A stretch of DNA of 64,000 nucleotides from positions 124,001-188,000 of the forward strand of contig JAIUPH010000017.1 of NCBI GenBank assembly GCA_020161065.1, given 5' to 3'. Shown here piece after piece: positions 7,563 to 16,373 of the stretch. How positions within the stretch are numbered: position 1 is the first letter of the stretch; each line of letters opens with the position of its first letter. The notes under the pieces were generated by a model. It was not told the DNA's origin. It made no database searches and worked only from the letters and a program-made list of their open reading frames with translations. Source of the stretch: Pseudomonadota bacterium. Lineage in GTDB: Bacteria; Pseudomonadota; Gammaproteobacteria; Burkholderiales; Burkholderiaceae_C. A program made the position numbers and the translations under genes.

Positions 7563-9050
7563 TCAGAACCGCTCCAACTCCGCAAACGGCAGCAGCCCGC
7601 GCTTCACGTGCATCTTGCCGTACTCGGCGCAGCGCTGCAGCGTGGGGATCACCTTGCCGGGGTTGAGCAGGCCCTGCGGGTCGAACGCCGCCTTCAGCGC
7701 CAGCATCTGCGCGCGTTCTTCGGGGCTGAACTGCACGCACATGCTGCCCAGCTTCTCGACGCCCACGCCGTGTTCGCCGGTGATGGTGCCGCCCATCTGC
7801 ACGCTGGTTTCCAGGATGTCGGCGCCGAAGGCCTCGGCGCGGTGCAACTGGTCGGCGTCGTGGGCGTCGAACAGGATCAGCGGGTGCAGGTTGCCGTCGC
7901 CGGCGTGGAAGACGTTGCAGCAGCGTAGGCCGTAGGTCGCTTCCATCCGCTGGATGGCCAGCAGGATGTCGGCCAGCCGCTTGCGCGGGATGGTCGAGTC
8001 CATGCACATGTAGTCGGGGCTGATGCGGCCGCTGGCCGGGAAGGCGTTCTTGCGGCCGCTCCAGAAGGTCAGGCGCTGCGCCTCGTCGCGGCTGACTTCC
8101 AGCCGCGTGGCGCCGGCGCCGCTCAGCACGTCGAGCATGCGGTCGATCTCTTCGGCCACCTCTTCGGGCGTGCCGTCGCTCTCGCACAGCAGGATGGCCT
8201 CGGCTGCCAGGTCGTAGCCGGCGTGCACGAAGGCTTCCACCGCGGCCGTCATCGGCTTGTCCATCATCTCCAGCCCGGCGGGGATGATGCCGGCGGCGAT
8301 GACGGCGGCCACCGCGTCGCCGGCTTTGCGCACGTCGTCGAAGCCGGCCATGATGCAGCGCGCCAGCTTCGGCTTGGGCACCAGCCTGACGGTGACTTCG
8401 GTGATGACGGCCAGCATGCCCTCGCTGCCGATCACCGCGCTCAGCAGGTCCAGCCCCGGCGCGTCCAGCGCCTCGCCGCCGAAGGTCACCGGCTCGCCTT
8501 CGACGGTGAAGCCGCGCACGCGCAGCACATTGTGCAGCGTCAGCCCGTACTTCAGGCAGTGCACGCCGCCGGAGTTCTCGGCCACGTTGCCGCCGATGGT
8601 GCAGGCGATCTGGCTGCTGGGGTCGGGCGCGTAATACAGGCCGAAGCGCGCCGCCGCCTCGCTGATCGCCAGGTTGCGCACGCCGCACTGCACGGTGGCG
8701 GTGCGCGCCAGCGGGTCGATGGCGACGATGCGGTTGAACTTGGCCAGCGCCAGCGTCACGCCCTCGGCATGCGGCAGCGCGCCGCCCGACAGCCCGGTGC
8801 CGGCGCCGCGCGCCACCACCGGCACGCGCAAGGCGTGGCAGGCGCGCAGCACGGCGGCGATCTGCTCCTCGGTCTCCGGCAGCGCCACGGCCAGCGGACG
8901 CTGGCGATAGGCCGTGAGACCGTCGCACTCGTAGGGCGCGGTTTGCTCGTCATGCGCCAGCAGCGCATGCGCCGGCAGCAGCGGCGCCAGCGCGGCCGCC
9001 ACCTCGGCGCGGCGCTCGGCAAGGGGCGGTCGGTCGGCGGGGGCGTTCAT
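7563..9050 (-). CDS. glcD: Glycolate oxidase flavoprotein subunit GlcD
   Basis: About 495 residues, the usual GlcD length. The FAD-binding PCMH domain is seen in RGAGTGLSGGALP, PSSQIACTIGGNVAENSGG and GLDLLSAVIGSEGMLAVITE. The C-terminal FAD-linked oxidase domain holds CNVFHAGDGNLHP and the conserved TGEHGVGVEK. It oxidises 2-hydroxyacids, chiefly glycolate, as part of GlcDEF. The frame stays open far upstream, but the first ATG with correct homology (MNAPADRPPLAERR) is at 9050. It is the first gene of the minus-strand glc run, so the operon promoter should be in the 9051-9242 gap. Confidence 0.95.
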   Translation of the reverse strand: MNAPADRPPLAERRAEVAAALAPLLPAHALLAHDEQTAPYECDGLTAYRQRPLAVALPETEEQIAAVLRACHALRVPVVARGAGTGLSGGALPHAEGVTLALAKFNRIVAIDPLARTATVQCGVRNLAISEAAARFGLYYAPDPSSQIACTIGGNVAENSGGVHCLKYGLTLHNVLRVRGFTVEGEPVTFGGEALDAPGLDLLSAVIGSEGMLAVITEVTVRLVPKPKLARCIMAGFDDVRKAGDAVAAVIAAGIIPAGLEMMDKPMTAAVEAFVHAGYDLAAEAILLCESDGTPEEVAEEIDRMLDVLSGAGATRLEVSRDEAQRLTFWSGRKNAFPASGRISPDYMCMDSTIPRKRLADILLAIQRMEATYGLRCCNVFHAGDGNLHPLILFDAHDADQLHRAEAFGADILETSVQMGGTITGEHGVGVEKLGSMCVQFSPEERAQMLALKAAFDPQGLLNPGKVIPTLQRCAEYGKMHVKRGLLPFAELERF

Positions 9051-9103
9051 CGTGGGGAGTATTCCAGAGTCGTCCTCCGGGCGACGGAACGCCAGCCGGC
9101 CGC

Positions 9104-9125
9104 GCCTCGTCAAGGCAGACGAGGC
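9104..9125. promoter_or_regulatory. Inverted repeat upstream of glcD
   Basis: GCCTCGTC and GACGAGGC form a perfect 8-base inverted repeat around a 6-base spacer (AAGGCA), 54-75 bases upstream of the glcD start in the divergent region shared with the small secreted-protein gene. It could be an operator for a glc regulator. It does not resemble the known GlcC/PdhR-type GntR sites, so its role is open. Confidence 0.4.
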
Positions 9126-9242
9126 CTCGTGCCGACGCACGATGTCGGCGGCGCCACGCCTGGCTACCTTGGCTTCACGCCGCATCGCCGGCTTGCGCGC
9201 CCCGCGCAGCGGATGCGGCCGTGGACGCTCCAGGAGGGCCTC

Positions 9243-9617
9243 ATGAAAACTCTGTCTTCTTTCGTGCTGGTCGCGATCGCCGCCCTGCCAGCGTTGGCCG
9301 CCGCGCAAGCAACCCCTTCGGCCGATCTGCGCACGCTGTGCCCCGGCGCCGAGCAGGCGCTGCAGGCCGAACTGGCGCGCGCCTGGCATCAGGGCGGCTA
9401 CCCCGCCACGGTGCGCGTGCAGATGCGCGTCGACGGCCAGCGCGTGGACGTCGGCGCGCTCAACGGCGGCCGTGTCGCGCATCGCTACGCGGTCGCGCGT
9501 GCCGTCAGCCGGCTGGACTGCAACAGCGTCGTGGCCGGCGGCCAGCCGGTCGACTTCGAGGTGCGCTTCGTCGCGCCCGACCAAGCCGAGGCAACGACGC
9601 GGATGGCCAGTCGTTGA
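9243..9617 (+). CDS. Small secreted/periplasmic protein with signal peptide
   Basis: A 124-residue protein. The ATG at 9243 follows a GGAGG Shine-Dalgarno and opens a clear Sec signal peptide (MKTLSSFVLVAIAALPALAA, cleavage near AQA). The mature part has two cysteines (LCPGAE and LDCNSV) that could form a disulfide. Its segment on a variable-direction beta layout (YPATVRVQMRVDGQRVDVGA ... GQPVDFEVRFV) resembles the C-terminal fold of TonB/TolA-like energy proteins, but this is only a resemblance. No confident family match. It is transcribed divergently from glcD and followed by a strong hairpin, so it is probably monocistronic. Confidence 0.7.
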   Translation: MKTLSSFVLVAIAALPALAAAQATPSADLRTLCPGAEQALQAELARAWHQGGYPATVRVQMRVDGQRVDVGALNGGRVAHRYAVARAVSRLDCNSVVAGGQPVDFEVRFVAPDQAEATTRMASR

Positions 9618-9629
9618 GCGGCGCAAACC

Positions 9630-9647
9630 CCGGCGCCAGGGCGCCGG
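9630..9647 (+). terminator. GC hairpin downstream of the small secreted-protein gene
   Basis: CCGGCGCC and GGCGCCGG are separated by AG, an 8-base palindromic stem starting 13 bases after the stop codon. No T-run follows, so it may work as a weak or Rho-assisted terminator or an mRNA 3' end. Confidence 0.4.
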
Positions 9648-9751
9648 CTCGCATCGGCCGGCGCAGGCTGGCCGTGCGGCCGCCGCATGTGGCAAGTTGA
9701 AAGGCCATCGTGTAGAACTGCCGCCGGCTTCCCATTCGGCGGAGGAATTTC

Positions 9752-10522
9752 ATGCCATGGCCACAACTGACGCCGCGGACGCGGTGGACGGCGGCAGCAC
9801 TACTGGCCCTGATGGTCGGGGGTGTCGTGGGCATTCTGATTCACGTCAACGCCCCCGAGCCGGGGACGGGCGACTTCAAGCGCTACGCCACATTGACCCC
9901 CAACCTGTGGCTGCTCTCGGGCACGGGGAAGTGCGTTGCCACGCGGATCGGCCCACAGACGCTGATTACTGCGCGGCACTGCATCGAACTGAAAACGAGC
10001 CATGTGGCTTACCAGGCGGCCACGGGCGCCTCCGCCAACTTTACTTGCACCGGACCGGTGCATGCGTCGACTTCGCCGGACTTGGCCATTTGTCACACAA
10101 CGGCGACACTGCCCCTCGCCAAGATCTACGAAACGGTCGATCTGCAAGCTCAGATCCAAGTCGGTTCCGAGCTTCACAGCGCAGGGTTCAAGAGTTGCAA
10201 TGGTTCCGGTCCCACCTATGCGGCCGCCGGCATGGCAAGCCATGTCGTCACTGGCGTCCCGACAGCGTCCAACGATGAACTGACCGCAACCAATAGCGAC
10301 TGGGGCTTGTGTCGAGGTGACAGTGGAGGGCCGGTGCTGCAGCCCGTGGGTGAGCAGGGCTGGCGCATTGTCGCCATCGTGAAGAAGGCGGACCTCAGTC
10401 GGACCCTCGTGGCAACGGTGCTCGGCGCCGCCGACCTGCGATCGATCGCGATCGACCCCGCGACGATGTGCATCAATGCCTCGAAGTCACCGCCGACCTT
10501 GGCGGAGTGCCGCAGCCCCTAA
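9752..10522 (+). CDS. Trypsin-like (S1) serine protease, secreted or membrane-anchored
   Basis: A 256-residue protein with an ATG preceded by GGAGGA at good spacing. The N-terminus has a hydrophobic segment (about residues 12-30: TAAALLALMVGGVVGIL), either a signal peptide or an anchor. The triad is visible: His in TLITARHCI, Asp in TSPDLAICHT, Ser in GLCRGDSGGPV. Cysteines flank the His and Ser as in disulfide-linked chymotrypsin-fold enzymes. Its stop is seven bases from the convergent stop of the subtilase gene. Codons are less GC-extreme than in the flanking glc and hox genes. It probably acts outside the cytoplasm; its substrate is unknown. Confidence 0.88.
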   Translation: MPWPQLTPRTRWTAAALLALMVGGVVGILIHVNAPEPGTGDFKRYATLTPNLWLLSGTGKCVATRIGPQTLITARHCIELKTSHVAYQAATGASANFTCTGPVHASTSPDLAICHTTATLPLAKIYETVDLQAQIQVGSELHSAGFKSCNGSGPTYAAAGMASHVVTGVPTASNDELTATNSDWGLCRGDSGGPVLQPVGEQGWRIVAIVKKADLSRTLVATVLGAADLRSIAIDPATMCINASKSPPTLAECRSP

Positions 10523-10529
10523 CGCACGA

Positions 10530-13175
10530 TCACTTGACGATCCAGTCGGCGCGACGAAAGAGATCGTCCTTGGCCGGTGTCGGCGTTGGCCGAGACGCCG
10601 CGTCACCGGCGGCGGGTGTTCGATGCAGCCCGTAGAGTGCCGCGAGGCGGTCGCTGTCGACGCCGCAATCGATCTGCGACTTGCCATAGGTGAAGTCGTA
10701 CTGCGCGTTGGCGATGGCTCGCGCCACGCTGGGCGCCGCCGCGCTGGTGCCCGACAGGCGCGACCACTGCCCCGCCCGCATGCCGGCCACTCGCAGGCCT
10801 TGGGCCGCTGGGCTCAGGTCGGCCGGTGCCGTGACGTCCGGGCGGTTGCGGGGGGCGGAGAACACCGGCGTGACACCGGGAGGCTGCGGACTGAAGTTCG
10901 GCAACGGGACATTCAGTGAGCGCCGGCCTTGATGCCGGCTGGGCCCGCCGCTGGAATATCGGGACACTTCGCCGTCGGCGATGCGGTGCGCCCCGACCAC
11001 CACCACCCGCCCGCGCGCATCGTCATCGCAGAAGAATGGGCTGCCCAGTGGCGTCGAGACGCCGGCCAGCGACGCCAGTTCCGGGCTGCCCTGCAACTGG
11101 TCGGTCATCTGCACGGCGGGCAAGCCGCTAGCCACCGTTCGCAGATAGTCGGCCGTGGGCGGCGTGAACTCGGTGACTTCCGGAACCGGGTCATCACCGA
11201 ACACGGTCGCCTGCTGGCCGCGCCGGTTACCGTAGACCAAGTCGTTGCGTTCGGCCCAGGCGTGAACGGCGACGTCGCTGCGGCTTTCGCTCTCCAGGCT
11301 TTGGTCCGTCACGTCCACGTACCAGCGGCCGTGCGGCGCGGCGGTGCCGAAGTTCGGGTCTGTGCGAGTTGGCGCCACTGCCACCAGCACCATCGTGCCG
11401 CGCAAGCCCTGGGCCACCTTGCGCGCAAAGATGACACCAGCCGTTGGCGGCACCAGGGGGTCCGGCTCCTGCCAGACACGGGCCTCTCCACTGGTAACCC
11501 TGACCGGCCGCATCGCGGATCCGGCTGGCGGCCGCAACTCGATGACGAAGCGTTCCTGCCGTTGCCGCGTGATGGCGTCGCCGTTCAGGTCGACATCCGG
11601 AATCCAGATTTCCAGAAAGGTCTGCAGCGGGTTGTCGGGCCCAACGGTCCAGACGAAGCTTTTCGATTTGCCGGCTGGCAGCGCCAGCACGGCATGGGTC
11701 AGGCTGCCGTGCGAATTGCCGGCGGCGACGCAGACCCAGGTACTGTCGCGGTGTCCGCTATCGGGGTCATGGTCAGGTGCATAGGCGACCAGATCGACGA
11801 TGGCTTGCTCGACGATCGAAGTCCCGTCGTGCGGCCCGGCCGTCGATCCATAGCTGATGTTGATGATGACGGAATGGCCGGCGAAGTTCCGAGGCAGGTT
11901 GGGGTCATAGCCGGGCGTGCCAGGGATGGGGATGTCGACGGCGCCATCCGGTTCTTGGCCGTCCGGCGCGTCGGGGATGCAATCGGCTCGGTCGAGGATG
12001 TAGCGGATGCCGTCCAACACATGGACGGCCAGCGAACCCCCGGATGTGTCCAAGATCGTCCGTGTCGGCAACTGCACAAAGATCAACGGCCACTTGTCGG
12101 CGTAGTCGCAAGTCCGGTCGGCCGAGGGCTGCGCTCGCTGCCACTGCAGCGGCGTCAAGGTTTCGGCGATTGGCGCCCGCGCCGTAGGCTCGTCGGCCAT
12201 CGTGCCGGCCGCGAGGAACATCACGCCGGCACCGTGGGTCTTGGCTCGCATGCTGCCGACCGGCAAGTCGCGGATCGTGCCGCTCGCCGCGCTCGCGGGC
12301 TGCTGGAACATGGTGCCGAACAAGTCCAGGCCAAGCTGCACCGGCCCGTAGTTCACCTGGGCATAGGCCAGCGATTGCGAATTGGCAGCGCGCGCCGTTC
12401 GCGATGCTGCCGTCAACGCAGGATGCTGGAGTTCCGCGCCATAGCCGGCGCGCCGCACATCTTGCCAACCGTTCTCGTTAACGGGGCGGCTGGCCTCCTG
12501 GTCCCACAGGAAACGCAGCCTCGCCGCGCCAGTGCCATCGCACAGCGACGGATGCGCAAACGGCACGCCGTCGTCGATGACGCCGACGATGACGCGGTTC
12601 TTGTTGCGGGCCGCAAGGCCGAGGCGCGCGCGCTCCGGAAGGGCATTGCCAATGCGCGGCAAGCCAAGTTGCATCCGCCGCACGCTGGGCGACTTCAGCA
12701 GCCGCGCAACCGTCTCGACCTGTGCCCTCGCTGTGACGAAGCGGCTGACCAGCGCCTGCTGCGTGTGACCATCATCCAGCGTGAAGTAAATGCCGGGAAT
12801 GTCCAGTTCACACAGCAGCAGGTCTGGATCGTCGCGGTCGGTGGGGTTCTGACAGGTCTGCGGCGTCAGCACGTTCAGGCGGTGCCGGAACTCGATCGCC
12901 AATGCCAGCGGCTTGTCACCGCGACTCAACTGTCGTTGAAAACCTGCAAAGCGCGTGACGTCGGCCCATACCAGATAGGGATCGATGTGGCGGTCGGTGG
13001 ACAAACAATCTTGCCAATTGACGCAAGTCTCCGGCCCCTTGGTCACTACACGCCAGCGGTCCGCCGGACGTCGACGCGCTTCTTCGCTGGCCTGGCGTGC
13101 CAGCGCTTCGGGGCTGCCGTCGGCGCTTTCGCCACCGCTGTCCGGCGCCGAGCCGGACGATGTCGAGTCAGCCAT
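10530..13175 (-). CDS. Large S8 (subtilisin-like) serine protease
   Basis: An 881-residue subtilase with a complete triad: Asp201 in VIVGVIDDGVPFAHP, His314 in AKTHGAGV and Ser811 in SGTSAAAPSVARA. An oxyanion Asn is seen in CVAAGNSHGS. The roughly 500 residues between His and Ser carry large insertions unlike compact subtilisins. There is no signal peptide; the first 190 residues are a charged Ser/Glu/Arg-rich region plus an inhibitor-like alpha/beta segment, which suggests a cytoplasmic enzyme. A TTG one codon upstream extends the frame, but AGGAGG five bases before the ATG at 13175 fixes the start. It is the last gene of a unit with the haloperoxidase (38-base gap) and cyclase. Confidence 0.9.
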   Translation of the reverse strand: MADSTSSGSAPDSGGESADGSPEALARQASEEARRRPADRWRVVTKGPETCVNWQDCLSTDRHIDPYLVWADVTRFAGFQRQLSRGDKPLALAIEFRHRLNVLTPQTCQNPTDRDDPDLLLCELDIPGIYFTLDDGHTQQALVSRFVTARAQVETVARLLKSPSVRRMQLGLPRIGNALPERARLGLAARNKNRVIVGVIDDGVPFAHPSLCDGTGAARLRFLWDQEASRPVNENGWQDVRRAGYGAELQHPALTAASRTARAANSQSLAYAQVNYGPVQLGLDLFGTMFQQPASAASGTIRDLPVGSMRAKTHGAGVMFLAAGTMADEPTARAPIAETLTPLQWQRAQPSADRTCDYADKWPLIFVQLPTRTILDTSGGSLAVHVLDGIRYILDRADCIPDAPDGQEPDGAVDIPIPGTPGYDPNLPRNFAGHSVIINISYGSTAGPHDGTSIVEQAIVDLVAYAPDHDPDSGHRDSTWVCVAAGNSHGSLTHAVLALPAGKSKSFVWTVGPDNPLQTFLEIWIPDVDLNGDAITRQRQERFVIELRPPAGSAMRPVRVTSGEARVWQEPDPLVPPTAGVIFARKVAQGLRGTMVLVAVAPTRTDPNFGTAAPHGRWYVDVTDQSLESESRSDVAVHAWAERNDLVYGNRRGQQATVFGDDPVPEVTEFTPPTADYLRTVASGLPAVQMTDQLQGSPELASLAGVSTPLGSPFFCDDDARGRVVVVGAHRIADGEVSRYSSGGPSRHQGRRSLNVPLPNFSPQPPGVTPVFSAPRNRPDVTAPADLSPAAQGLRVAGMRAGQWSRLSGTSAAAPSVARAIANAQYDFTYGKSQIDCGVDSDRLAALYGLHRTPAAGDAASRPTPTPAKDDLFRRADWIVK

Positions 13176-13180
13176 CAAGC

Positions 13181-13186
13181 CCTCCT
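13181..13186 (-). promoter_or_regulatory. Strong Shine-Dalgarno fixing the subtilase start
   Basis: On the minus strand this reads AGGAGG, five bases before the ATG at 13175. It settles the choice of ATG over the preceding in-frame TTG. Confidence 0.75.
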
Positions 13187-13213
13187 GCCGTGCTCAATGA
13201 GATGCCTGCGGGC

Positions 13214-14398
13214 TCATGCCACGCCCAATTCCGTCCACTCCCGCACCGCCTGATGGATCAGCCACTGGATGGGGCTGCCTTCGGCACCGCTGAATCTGAG
13301 CGTGTCCAGCGTGATCGACTCGGCGTCTCCCGTCTGCGCGCTGTGGAAGCTGAATCGCGACAGCTCCTTGCGGATCCCCAGATAGTCGGAGTCGCGTTGG
13401 CCCAACATATTGAACAACTTGGGCCAGCTGCCCTTCGCCAGTGTCGGAACCCAGGGCGTGGAGACGGCCTGGTTGACGATATGAACGGCCAGCAGCGTAC
13501 CTAGAACGCAGCCGGCATCGCCGTCGATTGGGTAGTGCAAGCCGGCGACGACTCGGTTGGTGGCGATGCGGTCGGCCTGGCGCCACAGTTGAGCACGCAT
13601 CTCGCGCCAAGCGCCCTTCGCCGCTTCATCGCCGGCGGCGGGGACGGTCAGGCTGCTCAGCAACTCGGCCATCATGAAGGCCTGGGTCGCATGCCCGCTG
13701 GGCCATGAGAAGTGGCCGGGAACGGGAATCATCGGCTGTACGCGCGCCGATAGATCCGATGGCCGCGGGCAACACATCGCGAACTTGACATGCTGCACGA
13801 CGTTCGAGGCCACCTGGATCGCGACCGCCATCAACTCGTAAGTCGATTGCATCGAGTAGGGGCGCAGGCCGACCACCGAGGTCCAGAACGGAAACTGCGC
13901 GGTCATCTGCGCCAGGATCTCCGCGTTGCGCTCAGCGCGCAGCGCCGCCCAGCTTTCGACGCGCAGCGCCTGATACTTGAAGGCCTCCAATTCCGGCCGA
14001 ACGAACGGGACCGGCAGGGCGCCGAATGTCACCGTGACCGGCGAGGCTGTCTTGTCGAGGCGGCAAAGGCCGATCGTAGACATCAGGTCCATCACGCAAA
14101 GCTGTCGGCGAAAGGGGCTGTCCATTCGCGCCAGCAGCCGGGGGTCGGCCATTGCCGGCATCTGCTGGCCGGCGCGTCCCCAGGCCTGCACCAGTGCCGG
14201 CGCGAACTCCAACGTTGACTGTGCGCCGCCCTTGATCGGCGTCTGGTCGGGTCGGGCCAGGTGGCCTTCGCGGCTGCGGGTCAGTGCAGTCGCGAGTTGG
14301 GAGCCCGCGCGCCGGTGCGGCCTGCCGTCTTCCGCGTCGCCGAAACCATCGAATCCGTCGAACCCGTCGAATCCATCGAAACCGTCCAGCGCATTCAT
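13214..14398 (-). CDS. Vanadium-dependent haloperoxidase / PAP2-type phosphatase
   Basis: A 394-residue protein with all three motifs of the superfamily. They are K205-x6-R212-P213 (KFAMCCPRP), PSGH at 233-236, and R282-x5-H288-x3-D292 (NRVVAGLHYPID), the oxyanion pocket that binds vanadate in haloperoxidases or phosphate in PAP2 phosphatases. No membrane helices or signal peptide are visible, so it resembles soluble haloperoxidases more than lipid phosphatases. The N-terminus has an odd run of GFD triplets at residues 6-20. Translation starts after a strong GGAGGAGG site. It lies between the cyclase (51-base gap) and subtilase genes. Haloperoxidase versus phosphatase activity cannot be decided from sequence. 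Confidence 0.87.
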   Translation of the reverse strand: MNALDGFDGFDGFDGFDGFGDAEDGRPHRRAGSQLATALTRSREGHLARPDQTPIKGGAQSTLEFAPALVQAWGRAGQQMPAMADPRLLARMDSPFRRQLCVMDLMSTIGLCRLDKTASPVTVTFGALPVPFVRPELEAFKYQALRVESWAALRAERNAEILAQMTAQFPFWTSVVGLRPYSMQSTYELMAVAIQVASNVVQHVKFAMCCPRPSDLSARVQPMIPVPGHFSWPSGHATQAFMMAELLSSLTVPAAGDEAAKGAWREMRAQLWRQADRIATNRVVAGLHYPIDGDAGCVLGTLLAVHIVNQAVSTPWVPTLAKGSWPKLFNMLGQRDSDYLGIRKELSRFSFHSAQTGDAESITLDTLRFSGAEGSPIQWLIHQAVREWTELGVA

Positions 14399-14449
14399 CG
14401 TTCGCCTCCTCCAATGGGCTCAAAAAGAGCATCGATTCGATATAGAGCA

Positions 14450-16246
14450 CTATTTCAATGGCAACCCCGCATCTCCCAGGATGCGTGCAAAGCGCTGGCC
14501 GATCGGATAAGCCGCGCTTGGCGATTGCTTCAGGAAGCGGGCCACGCTTTGCGACGGATCGAGCGCGAGCAGCCGCTTGACCGTGGTCTCAGCCGCATCG
14601 TTGCGCAGACACAGCGCCTGCGCGATCGCCAGCACCCGGTACGTCGACAGGTGCTGTGCGTTGGCGCGCAGCGAGCGTTCGGCGAGCAGCAGGGCCTGTT
14701 CGGGCCGATCGGCCGCGAGCTCGGAGCTGGCTGCGTGGCAGTCGTACAGGAAGTGCATCGGGTCCAGGGGCGACAGGCGGGCCGCCTGATGGCTAGCGTC
14801 GGTGGCCGCAAGCCCTTCGCCCTTGAAGGCATGGGCGGTGCCGTACAGCGTCCATGCCAGGGGATCGCTGGGGTTGTGATGCAGGGCGGTCTCATACAAC
14901 TCGATGCCGCGGTCCACGTCCTGCGACAACTGGATCTGCACCGATCCTGCGACGGCGAGCGCGATCGACGACGTGCCGTCCAGATCGAGCGAACGCCGGC
15001 AAGCATCGTGCGCTGCCTGCCGGGACTGGACTGGATCCGCGCTCCAACCCTGAATGACGCTGAACAAGTGCCAACGCGCCAGCCAGGCACTGGGGGTGGG
15101 TAGCCGCGGCCAACGTTCGACAAGCCCTTCCAGCAGGACGCGGGCGCGGTCAAAGTCCCGGCGGCTGAGGCGGTGCATCAAAGTGATGCCGCCCAGCAGC
15201 AGCGTGTGGGCGGCCAGGCTGGGCAGCGCGCTGCGCTGCGCCAGCTGCGCTTGCCGCGCCAGCAGCGCGCCGCCAATGCGATTGACCAGCTCCAGCACCA
15301 CCGGCGACTCATCGCTGGCCAGCGACGCCAGATCCGCCGTGATGCGGAAGTGTTCGATCACCGACGCCCGGCGCGTGTCAGACAGTTCGGCGTGCAGCAC
15401 GATCCGCCGGTCGAGCACGTGGCAGACGCCCGCGACCACGTATTCCGCCTTCAGGGCGCGGCCTGCATCGACCGCGCTTGCCGTCCGCTGTCTTGCCTTG
15501 CGGGTGGACAGATGCGCGACCAGGCGCACGTCGCCGAGCTGCGACAGCGCATTGATCAAGTCGTCGGCGATGAGGTCGCCCACGTCCAGATTGCCGTCCA
15601 CGTGGCCGTCGGTGCGGAATGGCAGCACGGCGACCGATGGCCGCAGCACGTCTTCGGATGGCGCCGCCCAGGCCAAGCCGCGGTCGGTTTCGGGCGGCTC
15701 GCGAACGCGGTAGCAGCGCACCGGCTCGCTCAAGTGCTTGAGATAGCGATCGCCGAGGTCTTCGGTGGCGATGTCGAGTGCGGGGTGCAGCCGCTCGTTG
15801 GCCTCGTCGGTGAGCAGGATCTGATCGGGCTCGGCACTGCCGTTGAGCCGATAGGCCACGTTGACGCCGGCGCCGCGCGCATCCAGGTCATCCAGCACGA
15901 CGTCGCTCAAGCTGATCGCCGCGCGGAGACGGATCCGCGCTTCGGCATCGTGGGCCTCGTTCAGCTGGCTGGCCAGCTTGCGGGCGGCCAGCGCCGCGGA
16001 CAGCGCCTCGGGCACGTCGTCGAACGCCAGCAGCATGCCGTCGCCGGTCGACTTGATGAACTGGCCGCCGTACGGCGGCAGGATGTCCTGGCGCGTGCGG
16101 TTGACCAACTCCTGCACCGCTCTCGCGCCTTGTTGCCCGGCACGTTCGATGATGCGGACCGACTCGGCCACGTCGAGCACGACGATGGTCCGTCGGCGCC
16201 CGGGCAAACCGCTGTCGTTCGCTTCGTGATCTCCCATCGGTCGCAT
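14450..16246 (-). CDS. Class III adenylate/guanylate cyclase with TolB-like and TPR regions
   Basis: A 598-residue protein. Residues about 20-170 are a cyclase homology domain: metal Asp25 in VVLDVAES, second Asp69 in FIKSTGDGMLLAF, and the Asn/Arg pair in GAGVNVAYRLN. Residues about 190-300 (RPSVAVLPFRTDG ... ADDLINALSQLGDV) resemble the TolB N-terminal/FlgO-like domain common in such cyclases. The last 280 residues contain TPR-like helices (SIALAVAGSVQIQLSQ, DPLAWTLYGTAHAFKGEG). No membrane segment is visible, so it should be cytosolic. It heads the three-gene minus-strand unit, suggesting that cyclic-nucleotide production is tied to the haloperoxidase and subtilase. cAMP versus cGMP is not resolved. 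ATG codons at 16246 and 16237 both lack a strong RBS. Confidence 0.9.
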   Translation of the reverse strand: MRPMGDHEANDSGLPGRRRTIVVLDVAESVRIIERAGQQGARAVQELVNRTRQDILPPYGGQFIKSTGDGMLLAFDDVPEALSAALAARKLASQLNEAHDAEARIRLRAAISLSDVVLDDLDARGAGVNVAYRLNGSAEPDQILLTDEANERLHPALDIATEDLGDRYLKHLSEPVRCYRVREPPETDRGLAWAAPSEDVLRPSVAVLPFRTDGHVDGNLDVGDLIADDLINALSQLGDVRLVAHLSTRKARQRTASAVDAGRALKAEYVVAGVCHVLDRRIVLHAELSDTRRASVIEHFRITADLASLASDESPVVLELVNRIGGALLARQAQLAQRSALPSLAAHTLLLGGITLMHRLSRRDFDRARVLLEGLVERWPRLPTPSAWLARWHLFSVIQGWSADPVQSRQAAHDACRRSLDLDGTSSIALAVAGSVQIQLSQDVDRGIELYETALHHNPSDPLAWTLYGTAHAFKGEGLAATDASHQAARLSPLDPMHFLYDCHAASSELAADRPEQALLLAERSLRANAQHLSTYRVLAIAQALCLRNDAAETTVKRLLALDPSQSVARFLKQSPSAAYPIGQRFARILGDAGLPLK

Positions 16247-16373
16247 TGTGTTCGCGCCAGCGCGCGCTGTCGATTCTGATCAGCGCATGGCCGCCGCGCA
16301 ACCAGCCCCGCGACCGCCGGCGACGCTTATCCGCAGGCGGGATGAGCGCGACGCATGCCCGCGGTCGCCGTGT

